Below are positions 18,056 to 27,301 of a stretch of DNA of 46,307 bases, one piece after another. The notes beneath the pieces were generated by a model that made no database searches, was not told the DNA's origin, and saw only the letters and a program-made list of their open reading frames with translations. The translations under genes were made by a program, and so were the position numbers. Position 1 is the first letter of the stretch. Every line of letters starts with the position of its first letter. The stretch is from Clostridium sp. (GTDB lineage: Bacteria > Bacillota > Dethiobacteria > Dethiobacterales > Dethiobacteraceae), in NCBI GenBank assembly GCA_018335695.1, contig JAGXRV010000084.1, positions 1 to 46,307 of the forward strand. Reading direction: 5' to 3'.

Positions 18056-18304
18056 CCCTCTCCCGGAGGGAGAGGGGACTGTGATGATTTCTTCTCAGTG
18101 GGAGAGGGGACTGTGATGATTTTTTTCTCAGAGGGAGAGGGGACTGTGATGATTTCTTCTCAGTGGGAGAGGGGACTGTGATGATTTTTTCTCAGGAGGG
18201 AGAGGGGACTGTGATGATTTTTTCTCAGGAGGGAGTGGGGACTGTGATGATTTTTTCTCAGAGAAAAAAGGGTTTGCAATGAGCCTCTCCAGGGGGAGAG
18301 GGGA
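18056..18304. repeat. Tandem repeat array, about six 32/33-bp units, bounded by hairpins
   Basis: The core ACTGTGATGATT starts at 18078, 18110, 18143, 18175, 18208 and 18241, giving spacings of 32, 33, 32, 33 and 33 bp. Units also share GGGAGAGGGG and TTCTCAG. The array is bounded by hairpins CCCTCTCCC-GGA-GGGAGAGGG (18056-18076, starting at the first base after the spoIIR stop) and CCTCTCC/GGAGAGG (18284-18301). The minus strand reads as an 11-residue repeat (EKKSSQSPLPP), but no ribosome site supports a gene. Confidence 0.85.
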
Positions 18305-18327
18305 GTAGCAATGCGCAGTATTTGCGG

Positions 18328-18356
18328 TTGAAAAACTGCGGCGCATCAATTATAAT
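18328..18356 (+). promoter_or_regulatory. Sigma-A promoter of the Fur-family gene
   Basis: TTGAAA (18328-18333), 17 nt spacer, perfect TATAAT (18351-18356), about 87 nt before the start codon. The leader between shows no clear Fur/PerR/Zur palindrome. Confidence 0.75.
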
Positions 18357-18443
18357 AAACACGTCATCTGCTGCTGTATAGCAAAAGGCAGGCTGCTAAC
18401 TTTGCCGGAGGTTGCTTAGTCAAGTAAAATATGGGGGTGCGCG

Positions 18444-18890
18444 ATGAAAACGAGGTTGGAAGCGTTACGCGAGCAATTTAAAGAACATAAACTGACCCCG
18501 CAGCGCAGAGTAGTTTTGCAGACATTGCTTGAGAACCAGGATTTGCATATGAGCGCTGAAGAAGTCTATGTTTTAGCTAAGGAAAAGGATTCGGAAATCG
18601 GTTTTGCCACTATTTACCGGACGTTGGATTTATTGGCAGACTTGAATATTGTCCACAAATTGAATTTTGGTGACGGGCGCAGCCGCTATGAACTATGTAA
18701 TCTGCCGTCTGAGCACCATCATCACCACCATTTAGTCTGCTTAAACTGCAACCAGATTCTTGAGGTAAAAGAGGATTTGCTTCAGCAACTGGAAACGCTG
18801 ATTGAGCAGGAGCATGGCTTTCAGATTGTGGACCACCGTGTGCAAGTTTATGGCTATTGCGCGGATTGTGCGGATTGTAGGGTAAAATAA
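18444..18890 (+). CDS. Fur-family metal- or peroxide-responsive repressor
   Basis: 148 aa. N-terminal winged helix (LTPQRRVVLQTLLEN, SEIGFATIYRTLDLL) and C-terminal metal-sensing dimer domain. It has a natural six-histidine run (91-96), then CLNC (Cys99, Cys102) and a tail with Cys139, Cys142 and Cys145, the structural zinc site. Whether it is Fur, PerR or Zur cannot be told by reading. It may be co-transcribed with the membrane protein that starts 23 nt after its stop. Confidence 0.9.
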   Translation: MKTRLEALREQFKEHKLTPQRRVVLQTLLENQDLHMSAEEVYVLAKEKDSEIGFATIYRTLDLLADLNIVHKLNFGDGRSRYELCNLPSEHHHHHHLVCLNCNQILEVKEDLLQQLETLIEQEHGFQIVDHRVQVYGYCADCADCRVK

Positions 18891-18913
18891 CAATGAAACT
18901 CGGAGGAAAAATT

Positions 18914-20059
18914 ATGATCAAAAAAAAGATGAAGGCTTTGCGTTTGGCGAGCCTTTTTTTGCTGATATTGCTTTTATTGCCTTCCCTTGGAGAAACTGTT
19001 ACACCACCTCCTATGGAAGATGGTGAGTCTGTAGTTTTACGCGGACTTGTTTTGGAAGTTGAAGACTTGGAACCGGATGAAGAGACGCAGGATTTCGTCC
19101 AGTTAGAGCAAATGGTTACTATTGAAATCACCAGTCAGCCCTTTCAAGGCCAGCAGTTTACTATTCTTAATTCTCTGTTGGGGCATCCGTTGTTTGATTT
19201 ATATTTGACTGAAGGGCGTCGGGTTATTCTCTGGGGAGAAGTGGCCCAAGACGGGAAACTTCGTGCCGTTTACCTGCAGGATTTAGTTCGTGACAATTAC
19301 CTTTATCTGATTAGCGCTTTATTTGTATTAGCGCTGCTGCTTGTCGGTCGGGCAAAAGGTTTGCTTACGGTGGTGACTTTGGGGATTACTGTGGTGGCAG
19401 TCGCTCAGATTCTATTGCCGTTGATTATCAGAGGCTATCCGCCTATCCCCGTCACACTGTTGGTAGCTGCCGGGATAACAATTCTTACACTACTAGGTAC
19501 CGGCGGGTTGCAAAGAAAGACTGCGGCAGCAGCGATTGGCACAGTCGGTGGTGTGCTTGTGGCGGGGTTGTTGGCTTTTTGGATAGGCGATGCCGCCAAT
19601 CTTACCGGCTTTTCCAGTGAAGAAGCGCAGATGCTGCTCTATATGGAAGGAGGGCCCATTGATGTGCGCGGGCTTTTGTTTGCCGGGATAATTATTGGCG
19701 CGCTTGGTGCGGTGATGGATGTAGCGATGTCGATTGCCGCCTCATCCCATGAGGTATATTGTGCCAATCCGGCAATCTGTTTGCGCGACCAGATTAAGTC
19801 GGCGATGAACGTCGGTCGGGATGTGATGGGCACAATGGCCAATACTCTGATTTTGGCGTATGTAGGCACTTCAATGCCACTATTGATTTTGTTTATGGGC
19901 TATGATGCTCAATTTCTCACCATTGTGAACTCAGATCTTGTGGCTACGGAAGTGGTGCGGGCTATGGCCGGCAGTATCGGTTTGGTTGCCGCTATTCCGC
20001 TGACGGCAGTTTCCGCCGGTCTGCTCACGGTTCGAAAAAAGAAGGTATTCATGCAGTAA
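18914..20059 (+). CDS. YibE/F-family multi-pass membrane protein
   Basis: 381 aa. After an N-terminal signal/membrane segment (about 9-28) comes an extracytoplasmic beta-rich region (about 30-130), then at least six to seven hydrophobic segments from about 133 to 370. GAVMDVAMSIAASSHEV and NVGRDVMGTMANTLILAYVG are signatures of the YibE/F family, whose function is unknown. I prefer the ATG at 18914 because GGAGG is 7 nt upstream; the ATG 21 nt earlier has no such site. Confidence 0.85.
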   Translation: MIKKKMKALRLASLFLLILLLLPSLGETVTPPPMEDGESVVLRGLVLEVEDLEPDEETQDFVQLEQMVTIEITSQPFQGQQFTILNSLLGHPLFDLYLTEGRRVILWGEVAQDGKLRAVYLQDLVRDNYLYLISALFVLALLLVGRAKGLLTVVTLGITVVAVAQILLPLIIRGYPPIPVTLLVAAGITILTLLGTGGLQRKTAAAAIGTVGGVLVAGLLAFWIGDAANLTGFSSEEAQMLLYMEGGPIDVRGLLFAGIIIGALGAVMDVAMSIAASSHEVYCANPAICLRDQIKSAMNVGRDVMGTMANTLILAYVGTSMPLLILFMGYDAQFLTIVNSDLVATEVVRAMAGSIGLVAAIPLTAVSAGLLTVRKKKVFMQ

Positions 20060-20087
20060 AACATTTATCTTGGGGGAGTTAGCGAAA

Positions 20088-20891
20088 ATGGGGGAAGCAT
20101 TCCAGAAAAAAAAAGCACGGTTGGCAGCCTTGTTGCAAGAAATGGGCAGCGTCCTGGTGGCGTTCTCCGGCGGCGTTGATTCTTCCGTGCTGCTTGCCAT
20201 GTCGGCGCGCACTTTAGGCAACAATGTTTTGGCAGTTACCGCAGTCTCGGAAACTTACCTGCCGGAAGAATTAAAGGTAGCCCAAGAACTGGCAGCAACA
20301 CTGTCTGTGCCGCTGGAAGTAATTGAAACGATGGAACTGGCGATTCCCGGGTTTGCTGAAAACCCGCCGGAGCGCTGCTATTATTGTAAACAGGAGTTGT
20401 TTGGTAAACTTAATAGCTTAGCAGCCGAGCGGGGCCTCGCATTTGTGGTTGACGGCTCTAATGTTGACGATACCGGCGACTGGCGCCCGGGGTCGAAAGC
20501 GGCGGCTGAGCTTGGTGTGCGCAGTCCTTTAAGAGACGCGGGTTTTAACAAAGAAGATGTTCGTCTGCTGGCGCGTGAATTAGAGTTGAAAAATTGGGAT
20601 AAGCCGGCTATGGCTTGTCTTTCTTCACGTTTTCCTTACGGTCAGGCAATTACAAAGGAAAAGGTGGAACAGGTGGCTGAAGCTGAACGCTTCTTGCGCA
20701 GTCTTGGTTTTGTTCAGCTCCGTGTACGCCACCATGGTGATACGGCCCGTATTGAGCTCCCGACTGACAGGCTGTGTGATGCCGCTGCTTTTGCGCCGCA
20801 AATTGTCTCTCGTCTTAAGCAGTTAGGTTTCACTTATATTTCTTTAGACTTAGCCGGTTATCGTTCCGGTTCGATGAATGAAGTGCTTTAG
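20088..20891 (+). CDS. larE: LarE: ATP-dependent sacrificial sulfur transferase
   Basis: 267 aa PP-loop enzyme. In synthesis of the nickel-pincer nucleotide (NPN) cofactor, LarE adenylates the pyridinium mononucleotide carboxylates and donates sulfur. PP-loop SGGVDSS is at residues 27-33. Cys177 in AMACLSSRFPYG matches the sacrificial cysteine (Cys176) of Lactiplantibacillus LarE. ERCYYCKQELF is the usual family motif. ATG at 20088 with GGGGGAG upstream. Converges on larC with 34 nt between the stops. LarB and LarA are not in the window. Confidence 0.92.
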   Translation: MGEAFQKKKARLAALLQEMGSVLVAFSGGVDSSVLLAMSARTLGNNVLAVTAVSETYLPEELKVAQELAATLSVPLEVIETMELAIPGFAENPPERCYYCKQELFGKLNSLAAERGLAFVVDGSNVDDTGDWRPGSKAAAELGVRSPLRDAGFNKEDVRLLARELELKNWDKPAMACLSSRFPYGQAITKEKVEQVAEAERFLRSLGFVQLRVRHHGDTARIELPTDRLCDAAAFAPQIVSRLKQLGFTYISLDLAGYRSGSMNEVL

Positions 20892-20925
20892 GTTGAGGAT
20901 GAATGAGCAGGCAAAGCCGGCAGAG

Positions 20926-22110
20926 TTACGGGAGCAGCCGGTCGCTGAAGGCGGCCGCCATGGCAGCGGAATAGATTTTTTTTAGGGGAGCGCCGGAGGC
21001 CTCAGCCAGTTGGCGGCAATCTTGGTATTCCGGGGCAGCGTTAATGATGCGGTTGTTTGCTTCGGCGATTTTAACCCGAACGGGACCGTAGGCGGTTTGC
21101 ACGCTGACTAAGCGGCGGGGAAGCATCAGTTTCTCTGCAGTCAGCCGGCGGATGCCTAGGGTAGTTGTTTCGGAAAAAATAATCTCCAAAAGAGGTTTTT
21201 CCTGTCTCTGTCCGGCCAGCACCGAGAGCATTACCCCGGGGCGGCCTTTTTTCATCTGTACGGGGATAAGCGTTACATCAAGCGCACCGGCGGTAAAAAG
21301 TTTTTCTGAAATATAGCTATAGAATTCCGGGTTCATATCGTCTATATTTGCTTCCAGGATGACCGTCTCTTCCCGCAGGTAATCTGTCGCGGGAGCGGCA
21401 GTTTCGCCGATGATAACGCGCAAGAGATTAGCGATTGACAGCTCTTTTTTGCCGGCTCCGTAGCCGCTTTTGCTGACTGTCATGCTTGGCAGCGGCCCAA
21501 ACTCTGCCAAGGCGGAGAGAACGGCTGCTCCCGTAGGCGTGAGCAGTTCAGCTTCGATGCCGCGGGAATAGACCGGAACCCCGCTCAGCAGTTCCAGAGT
21601 GGCAGGCGCCGGGACAGGCAGCTCGCCGTGGGCGCAGCGCACAAACCCGCTGCCGCAATGGAGCGGGGAAGAATAGATTTTATCTGCCCCGAGCGAATTA
21701 AGAGCGGCTGCGATACCAACAATGTCAACGATCGAATCGACTGCCCCCACTTCGTGGAAGTGGACGTCTGCGGCTGCTTTGCCGTGTATTTTCCCTTCCG
21801 CTTCCGCCAAGCGGTTAAAGATTGTCAAGCTCATTGCTTTCACTTGCGGTGACAAAGCTGAGGCGTTGAGCATTGTCGCAATCTGGTGGTAGTGCCTGTG
21901 CGTCAGTTGTTCTTCTGTTATCGCCACAGTTAAATCGAGAGCGGAGATTCCTTTTTTCAGCACACGTTTTAGTTTAAGTTCGTATCCGCTCAGCGGCAGG
22001 CAGGCCAGTTCTTGTTTTACTGCCTCGAGCGGCGCGCCGGCATCGAGGAGCGCCGCTAAAAGCATATCGCCGCTTGCGCCGGCAAAACAGTCAAAATAAA
22101 TGATTTTCAT
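20926..22110 (-). CDS. larC: LarC: nickel insertion protein of NPN cofactor synthesis
   Basis: 394 aa. CTP-dependent cyclometallase that inserts nickel into the bis-thiocarboxylic pyridinium mononucleotide. N-terminal MKIIYFDCFAGASGDM, the HFHEVGAVDSIVDIVG block and ILEANIDDMNPEFYSYISEKLF are family hallmarks. In Lactiplantibacillus larC is split and needs a programmed frameshift; here it is one uninterrupted frame. It faces larE, and nikR is 4.4 kb away. Confidence 0.93.
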   Translation of the reverse strand: MKIIYFDCFAGASGDMLLAALLDAGAPLEAVKQELACLPLSGYELKLKRVLKKGISALDLTVAITEEQLTHRHYHQIATMLNASALSPQVKAMSLTIFNRLAEAEGKIHGKAAADVHFHEVGAVDSIVDIVGIAAALNSLGADKIYSSPLHCGSGFVRCAHGELPVPAPATLELLSGVPVYSRGIEAELLTPTGAAVLSALAEFGPLPSMTVSKSGYGAGKKELSIANLLRVIIGETAAPATDYLREETVILEANIDDMNPEFYSYISEKLFTAGALDVTLIPVQMKKGRPGVMLSVLAGQRQEKPLLEIIFSETTTLGIRRLTAEKLMLPRRLVSVQTAYGPVRVKIAEANNRIINAAPEYQDCRQLAEASGAPLKKIYSAAMAAAFSDRLLP

Positions 22111-22299
22111 AGTTGGCTCCAGTCTCCTTTGTCTATTCTTCTTTTACAGTCTATCATAAACCGACCGAGTGGATAAGCAGCAGTCTTGAACAAGTTCATG
22201 TTTGCAGGAATTTTTGGTTAAACTGTCGAAGCAGTGAATTTCCCGGCACTGTTTTGGGCAGTGTCATCGACAGGCAAAGTTCGCAGGAGGAGTGTCTTT

Positions 22300-23364
22300 G
22301 TGCACAGAGAAATCGCCGGAACACTGATATTCGACGCAAAAGAAGCGGCTGCCGCTCCTCTTGTGTTGGTGGAAGCCGCCCGCATTTTAGTCGGCGGAGG
22401 CTTGGTTGCCTTTCCCACAGAGACAGTCTATGGCCTTGGTGCCAATGCGCTCGACGCTCAGGCGGTGCAAAAAATCTTTCTTGCAAAGGGTCGCCCCAGT
22501 GATAATCCGTTAATTGTGCATCTTGCTGATTTTGCCCAGTTGCAAGAAATTGCTTGCGAAATTCCCCCGGAAGCTGAAAGATTGGCTCGTCATTTTTGGC
22601 CGGGGCCGTTAACGCTGGTTTTAAAAAAGCGGCTCGTGGTGCCGGATGTTGTCACAGGCGGTTTAGATAGTGTGGCCGTCCGTATACCGGCTCATCCCCT
22701 GGCGCTTGCCCTGCTGCGTGCCGCAGGCCGACCGATAGCCGCTCCCAGTGCCAATCTGGCCGGTAAGCCTAGCCCTACTTCTGCCCGACATGTGATAGAT
22801 GATTTGGCAGGGCGGATTGATGCTGTGCTTGACGGAGGTTCTTGCGCTGTCGGCGTGGAGTCAACCATTCTCGATATTCGTGGCGGCTGCCCGTTCCTTT
22901 TGCGACCAGGCGGCGTTACCCCTGAGCAGATTAGTTCAGTTTTAGAAAAGAAGTGTTTACTATATTCTTGGCAGGAAGATACAGCGATGACTCCTCCTTC
23001 TCCCGGGCTGAAATATGTACACTATGCGCCGCAAGCGCCGCTCTACCTGATATTGGCGTCTCCGGAAAAGCTTCTTGCGGAAATTGTCCGCTTGCAAAAT
23101 AGTTATCGGAGACAAGGCAAGCATGTTGGGTTTCTGCTTTCCAAAGAATTGGCGGCTGAGTTTGAAGCTGATACTGTGGAAATTCTGGGCAGCCGCGACA
23201 ATGCGGCAGAGCTGGCTGCCAATCTTTACGGGGCGCTGCGTAGGCTTGATGAGAGTCCGGCGGAGCTGATTATTGCAGAAGGATATAATGAGGCTGGTAT
23301 TGGTCTGGCAGTAATGAACCGGCTGAAAAAAGCGGCTGGATCTCGCGTGCTTGTGGTGGAGTGA
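22300..23364 (+). CDS. sua5: Threonylcarbamoyl-AMP synthase (Sua5/YwlC)
   Basis: 354 aa. Makes threonylcarbamoyl-AMP from threonine, bicarbonate and ATP for the tRNA t6A37 modification. N-terminal YrdC domain (about 15-200: GGLVAFPTETVYGLGANA, KGRPSDNPLIVHL, VGVESTILDI) and C-terminal Sua5 domain (YVHYAPQAPLYL). GTG at 22300 chosen because AGGAGG lies 9 nt upstream; in-frame codons further up are unsupported. First gene of the sua5-ywlE-rpiB-glyA cluster, the same order as in Bacillus. Confidence 0.94.
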   Translation: MHREIAGTLIFDAKEAAAAPLVLVEAARILVGGGLVAFPTETVYGLGANALDAQAVQKIFLAKGRPSDNPLIVHLADFAQLQEIACEIPPEAERLARHFWPGPLTLVLKKRLVVPDVVTGGLDSVAVRIPAHPLALALLRAAGRPIAAPSANLAGKPSPTSARHVIDDLAGRIDAVLDGGSCAVGVESTILDIRGGCPFLLRPGGVTPEQISSVLEKKCLLYSWQEDTAMTPPSPGLKYVHYAPQAPLYLILASPEKLLAEIVRLQNSYRRQGKHVGFLLSKELAAEFEADTVEILGSRDNAAELAANLYGALRRLDESPAELIIAEGYNEAGIGLAVMNRLKKAAGSRVLVVE

Positions 23365-23828
23365 AGAAGATGACTGCAAAAAAGAACTTGTTATTTGTTT
23401 GTACAGGCAACACTTGCCGCAGCCCCTTGGCAAAAATATTGACCGAGTCAGCGCTCAAAGCGGCGGGAGTTTACGTCTGGGAAGTAGATTCCGCCGGGTT
23501 GGCCGCTTATCCGGGAATAACAGCAAGTGCCGAGGCCGGTTTTGTGGCTCGGGAAATCGGATTAGATTTGACGCCGCATCGCGCAAAACCTCTTTCAGCC
23601 GAAATTTTAGCAAAAGCAGAGCTAGTTTTGGTAATGACAGCCGGACACAAAACGGCTTTGCTGTCCGGGGCAGGCGAGTACGCTGAGAAGATTTATACGG
23701 TAAAAGAGTATTTGGCTATGGAGGGTGACGTGCTTGACCCTTTCGGCGGCGGTTTGGCAAGCTATCGCCAAACGCTGCGGGAGCTGCAGAAGCTGGTAAA
23801 CTTACTGGTAGAAAAGTTGCAAGAATAG
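23361..23828 (+). CDS. ywlE: Low-molecular-weight phosphatase, protein-arginine-phosphatase (YwlE) type
   Basis: 155 aa. The P-loop CTGNTCRS (CX5R) and the general-acid loop DVLDPFGG define the LMW-PTP fold. The Thr in CTGNT corresponds to Thr11 of Bacillus YwlE, the residue reported to give phosphoarginine specificity, where classical tyrosine phosphatases have Ile. It would counteract a McsB-type arginine kinase, not seen in this window. The start may be GTG 23361 (overlapping the sua5 stop) or ATG 23370, which has GGTGGAG at a better distance. Confidence 0.88.
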   Translation: MKKMTAKKNLLFVCTGNTCRSPLAKILTESALKAAGVYVWEVDSAGLAAYPGITASAEAGFVAREIGLDLTPHRAKPLSAEILAKAELVLVMTAGHKTALLSGAGEYAEKIYTVKEYLAMEGDVLDPFGGGLASYRQTLRELQKLVNLLVEKLQE

Positions 23829-23886
23829 TGAAGACGCAGGATTTCCCTGCATTAAAGGAGAAAAATAGAAGCTAAGGGGAGTGTCT

Positions 23887-24354
23887 ATGAAAATTGCCAT
23901 CGCCAGTGACCATGGAGGTTTTCGTCTAAAGAAGCAAATAGCCGCTTATCTGCAAGAGAACGGCTATAGCTATTGCGATTTTGGCACATTGTCTGAAGAA
24001 GCTGTTGATTACCCCGATTTTGCCTTGCCGGTGGCGCAGGCTGTGGCCGGCGGTGAATATGCTCTGGGGATTCTTTGTTGCGGTACAGGGGTGGGAGTAA
24101 GCATTGCGGCCAATAAAGTGCCGGGCATCAGGGCGGCTAACTGCAGCGATCCTTTTTCCGCAAGGCTGAGTCGGGAACATAATGATGCTAATATACTTAC
24201 TTTGGGAGAGCGCGTTATAGGGTGCGGACTGGCGTTGGAGGTACTGGCAGCTTTTCTGCGCGGCAGCTATCTCGGTGGACGTCACGCTTGTCGTGTGGAG
24301 AAAATAAAAGAGATTGAAGCAAAATTCTTGGGTCAAGGAGAAGCAGAACGTTAA
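23887..24354 (+). CDS. rpiB: Ribose-5-phosphate isomerase B
   Basis: 155 aa. Interconverts ribose-5-phosphate and ribulose-5-phosphate. MKIAIASDHGG start (Asp8, His9), catalytic Cys65 in ILCCGTGVGVSIAANK, and NDANILTLGERVIG are family motifs. ATG at 23887 with AAGGGGAG 6 nt upstream. Confidence 0.95.
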   Translation: MKIAIASDHGGFRLKKQIAAYLQENGYSYCDFGTLSEEAVDYPDFALPVAQAVAGGEYALGILCCGTGVGVSIAANKVPGIRAANCSDPFSARLSREHNDANILTLGERVIGCGLALEVLAAFLRGSYLGGRHACRVEKIKEIEAKFLGQGEAER

Positions 24355-24366
24355 GGAGGAACGAAA

Positions 24367-25602
24367 TTGTCAATGCTAAATTTGGTTGACCCGGAAGTAG
24401 CCCGGGCTATTGCTCTTGAGCAGGACAGGCAGCAGAACAAAATAGAGCTGATTGCCTCAGAAAATTATGTTAGCCGCGCAGTATTGGAAGCGCAAGGCTC
24501 AGTGCTGACAAACAAGTATGCCGAAGGATATCCCAGCAAGCGCTACTACGGCGGCTGTGAATTTGTGGATCAGGTAGAGAATTTGGCTCGTGAGCGGGCG
24601 CTGGAAATTTTCGGCGCTGAACACGCCAATGTGCAGCCTCATTCCGGCGCCAGTGCAAATCTCGCAGTCTATCTAGCGTCACTGAAAGTCGGTGACACCG
24701 TATTAGGCATGAGCCTTGCTCACGGAGGTCACCTCACACATGGAGCAAATGTTAATATTTCCGGGAAATATTTTAATTTTGTTTCTTATGGGGTCGCCAA
24801 AGAGACAGGCTATCTCGATTATGAGCAAGTGGAAAAACTAGCTTGGCAACATAAGCCGCGCATGATTGTGGCAGGTGCAAGTGCATATCCGCGGATAATC
24901 GATTTCCCGGCGCTGCGTCGGATTGCGGATGGTGTCGGCGCTTATTTGCTGGTGGACATGGCGCATATTGCCGGTCTTGTGGCGGCAGGCGTTCATCCCT
25001 CTCCGGTGCCCTATGCCGAATTTGTCACTTCCACCACACACAAAACTTTGCGTGGTCCGCGCGGTGGGTTAATTCTCTGTCGGAAGGAATTTGCGGCTGC
25101 GGTTGATAAAGCTATCTTCCCCGGTCTGCAGGGCGGCCCGCTGATGCATGTAATTGCCGCTAAAGCAGTCAATTTTAATGAAGTATTGCAGCCCGAGTTT
25201 TCCCGCTATGCCCGCCAAGTGGTGGCTAATGCCAAAGTGTTTGCCGCTCGGCTTAAAGCGCACGGCTTTAATTTGGCTTCCGGCGGAACTGATAATCATC
25301 TCCTGCTTCTGGATTTGCGGAATATTGGGCTTACCGGTAAACTGGCTGAAGAGATGCTGGATTTGGTGGGGATTACGGCAAATAAAAACGCTGTACCTTT
25401 TGATACGGAAAGTCCTTTTGTGACGAGCGGGCTCCGTATTGGCACGGCGGCTGTCACTTCCCGCGGTATGCAGGAGAGTGAAATGGAAATTATTGCAGAT
25501 TTGATTGCGGAAACATTGACAGGCAAAAACGACGATTCAGTCAGACAGTCAGTGGCAGACCGGGTGGCAAAGCTCTGCGCCGCTTTTCCTGTTTATGAGT
25601 AA
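24367..25602 (+). CDS. glyA: Serine hydroxymethyltransferase
   Basis: 411 aa PLP enzyme. Converts serine and tetrahydrofolate to glycine and methylene-tetrahydrofolate. PLP lysine is Lys226 in [28 protein letters not shown] and [16 protein letters not shown] are typical. TTG 24367 has AAGGAGG at 7 nt; the ATG two codons later is 13 nt away, so TTG is favoured. Confidence 0.97.
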   Translation: MSMLNLVDPEVARAIALEQDRQQNKIELIASENYVSRAVLEAQGSVLTNKYAEGYPSKRYYGGCEFVDQVENLARERALEIFGAEHANVQPHSGASANLAVYLASLKVGDTVLGMSLAHGGHLTHGANVNISGKYFNFVSYGVAKETGYLDYEQVEKLAWQHKPRMIVAGASAYPRIIDFPALRRIADGVGAYLLVDMAHIAGLVAAGVHPSPVPYAEFVTSTTHKTLRGPRGGLILCRKEFAAAVDKAIFPGLQGGPLMHVIAAKAVNFNEVLQPEFSRYARQVVANAKVFAARLKAHGFNLASGGTDNHLLLLDLRNIGLTGKLAEEMLDLVGITANKNAVPFDTESPFVTSGLRIGTAAVTSRGMQESEMEIIADLIAETLTGKNDDSVRQSVADRVAKLCAAFPVYE

Positions 25603-25621
25603 TCCAAAAGAGGTGAAAGAG

Positions 25622-26089
25622 ATGCGCCCGTCCTGGGATACATACTTTATGGAGATAACCAGGGTTGTGGCTAACCGTTCAACCTGTCTGCGCCGCAAAG
25701 TGGGCGCGACCATTATTAAAGATAAACGGATTTTAACCACCGGCTATAACGGAGCGCCAAAAGATTTGGCGCATTGCCAGGAAGTAGGCTGTATCCGCGA
25801 AGAAAAGCAGATTCCTTCCGGCGAGCGCCACGAACTTTGCCGCGCCCTCCACGCGGAACAAAATGCGATTTTGCAGGCAGCGCTTTACGGCGTCTCTATT
25901 CAGGGCGCAACCGTCTACTGCACTACACATCCTTGCGTTATGTGCGCTAAAATGATAATCAACGCAGGGATGAAAGAAGTCGTGATAGCAAAAAGTTACC
26001 CCGATCAACTGGCGGCAGAATTATTAAAAGAAGCCGGGGTGAGAGTGCGGTATTTTAGTGAGGCAGAAAATGAGGTGAACCATGACTAA
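25622..26089 (+). CDS. comEB: dCMP deaminase / ComEB-type cytidine deaminase family
   Basis: 155 aa zinc deaminase supplying dUMP for thymidylate synthesis. Zinc and catalytic residues HAEQ (His77, Glu79) and PCVMC (Cys105, Cys108). I chose ATG 25622, which gives the usual opening [10 protein letters not shown] and has GAGGTG 7 nt upstream; an earlier ATG at 25595 overlaps the glyA stop. The gene overlaps wecB by 8 nt. Confidence 0.93.
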   Translation: MRPSWDTYFMEITRVVANRSTCLRRKVGATIIKDKRILTTGYNGAPKDLAHCQEVGCIREEKQIPSGERHELCRALHAEQNAILQAALYGVSIQGATVYCTTHPCVMCAKMIINAGMKEVVIAKSYPDQLAAELLKEAGVRVRYFSEAENEVNHD

Positions 26090-27290
26090 GAAAATAAAGG
26101 CTATGGTTGTGTTTGGTACGCGCCCCGAGGCCATTAAAATGGCTCCCCTTGTTTTGGAGTTGAAATCTCATCATCTGCTGGAACCGCTCGTCTGTGTAAC
26201 AGGGCAGCATCGAGAAATGCTGGATCAGGTTCTGGCTCTTTTTGGTATTGTGCCTGATTTTGACCTGAACATTATGCAAAGCGGGCAGACATTGACAGAG
26301 ATAACAGCACGCGCGTTAATTGGTCTGGAAAAAGTTTTTAACGAAGCGCGCCCCGACATTGTTTATGTGCATGGTGATACGACTACTACCTTTGCGGGAG
26401 CGCTGGCTGCTTTTTATGGTCAGATCCCGCTGGCTCACGTTGAGGCGGGCTTGCGAACAGGCCAAAAATATGCGCCCTATCCGGAAGAATTAAATCGTAA
26501 GTTAACAGGCGCATTGACAGATCTGCATTTTGCCCCGACAGCAAGCGCCAGGGAAAACTTGTTGGCTGAGAATGTGCCCAAGTCGCAAATCTTTGTTACC
26601 GGCAACACTGTGATCGACGCTTTGTGTCATACAGTTAAGCCGGATTATGTTTTTTCCCGCTCTGAATTAAACAGTCTGCCAAGCGACAAGCGGTTATTGC
26701 TTGTAGAAGTGCATCGGCGGGAGAATTTGGGGGCGCCGCTTGCGGCAATTTGCCGCGGACTGCGGCGCGTGGCGGCAGAAAATCCTGATGTGCTGATGGT
26801 TTTTCCTGTCCATAGAAACCCGGCAGTGAGGGAACCTGTCAATAGATATCTTGCCGGTTTGGAACGCGTACTTTTGATTGAACCTTTGGATGTTGCTGAT
26901 TTCCATAATCTAATGCAAAAAAGCACGCTAATCTTTACAGATTCAGGGGGAGTGCAGGAAGAAGCCCCGTCTCTTGGTGTGCCGGTACTCGTCTTGCGAG
27001 ACGTCACAGAACGTCCGGAAGCGGTAGCGGCAGGCACAGTAGTTCTGGTTGGCAGCGCGGCAGACAGACTGGTGGAAACGGCTGCATGCTTGCTGACAGA
27101 TAAGGCTGCCTACGCAAAAATGGCAAATGCAATTAATCCATACGGCGACGGCCGTGCAGCAGAGCGGATTGTTGCTGCTACCGACTGGTATTTCACTCAA
27201 AGCGGAGTAAGGCCGGGAGATTATTCTGAAAAAATAGACGGCAGTAATATCGAGAGCGCTGGATTAATGGAAAGGAGGAGGTCAAAATAA
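26082..27290 (+). CDS. wecB: UDP-N-acetylglucosamine 2-epimerase (non-hydrolysing)
   Basis: 402 aa. Makes UDP-ManNAc for teichoic-acid linkage units or other surface polymers. [52 protein letters not shown], and [21 protein letters not shown] are family motifs. AATGAGGTG precedes the ATG. The stop TAA overlaps the presumed first codon of the thiolase. Confidence 0.95.
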   Translation: MTKKIKAMVVFGTRPEAIKMAPLVLELKSHHLLEPLVCVTGQHREMLDQVLALFGIVPDFDLNIMQSGQTLTEITARALIGLEKVFNEARPDIVYVHGDTTTTFAGALAAFYGQIPLAHVEAGLRTGQKYAPYPEELNRKLTGALTDLHFAPTASARENLLAENVPKSQIFVTGNTVIDALCHTVKPDYVFSRSELNSLPSDKRLLLVEVHRRENLGAPLAAICRGLRRVAAENPDVLMVFPVHRNPAVREPVNRYLAGLERVLLIEPLDVADFHNLMQKSTLIFTDSGGVQEEAPSLGVPVLVLRDVTERPEAVAAGTVVLVGSAADRLVETAACLLTDKAAYAKMANAINPYGDGRAAERIVAATDWYFTQSGVRPGDYSEKIDGSNIESAGLMERRRSK

Positions 27291-27301
27291 GAGAGGTAGT
27301 T

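Noticed and set aside
18068-18250. G-quadruplex potential of the GGGAGAGGGG runs
   Set aside because: Each unit has only two G-runs close together; the next pair is more than 20 nt away, so a stable canonical quadruplex is unlikely.
18056-18304. CRISPR array
   Set aside because: The repeated unit has no unique spacers; the whole 32/33-bp unit is repeated, so it is a plain tandem repeat.
18128-18349. Minus-strand frame encoding an 11-residue repeat (EKKSSQSPLPP)
   Set aside because: It is the shadow of the DNA tandem array; the start codon has no ribosome site and the repeat has 32-bp units that would break the frame.
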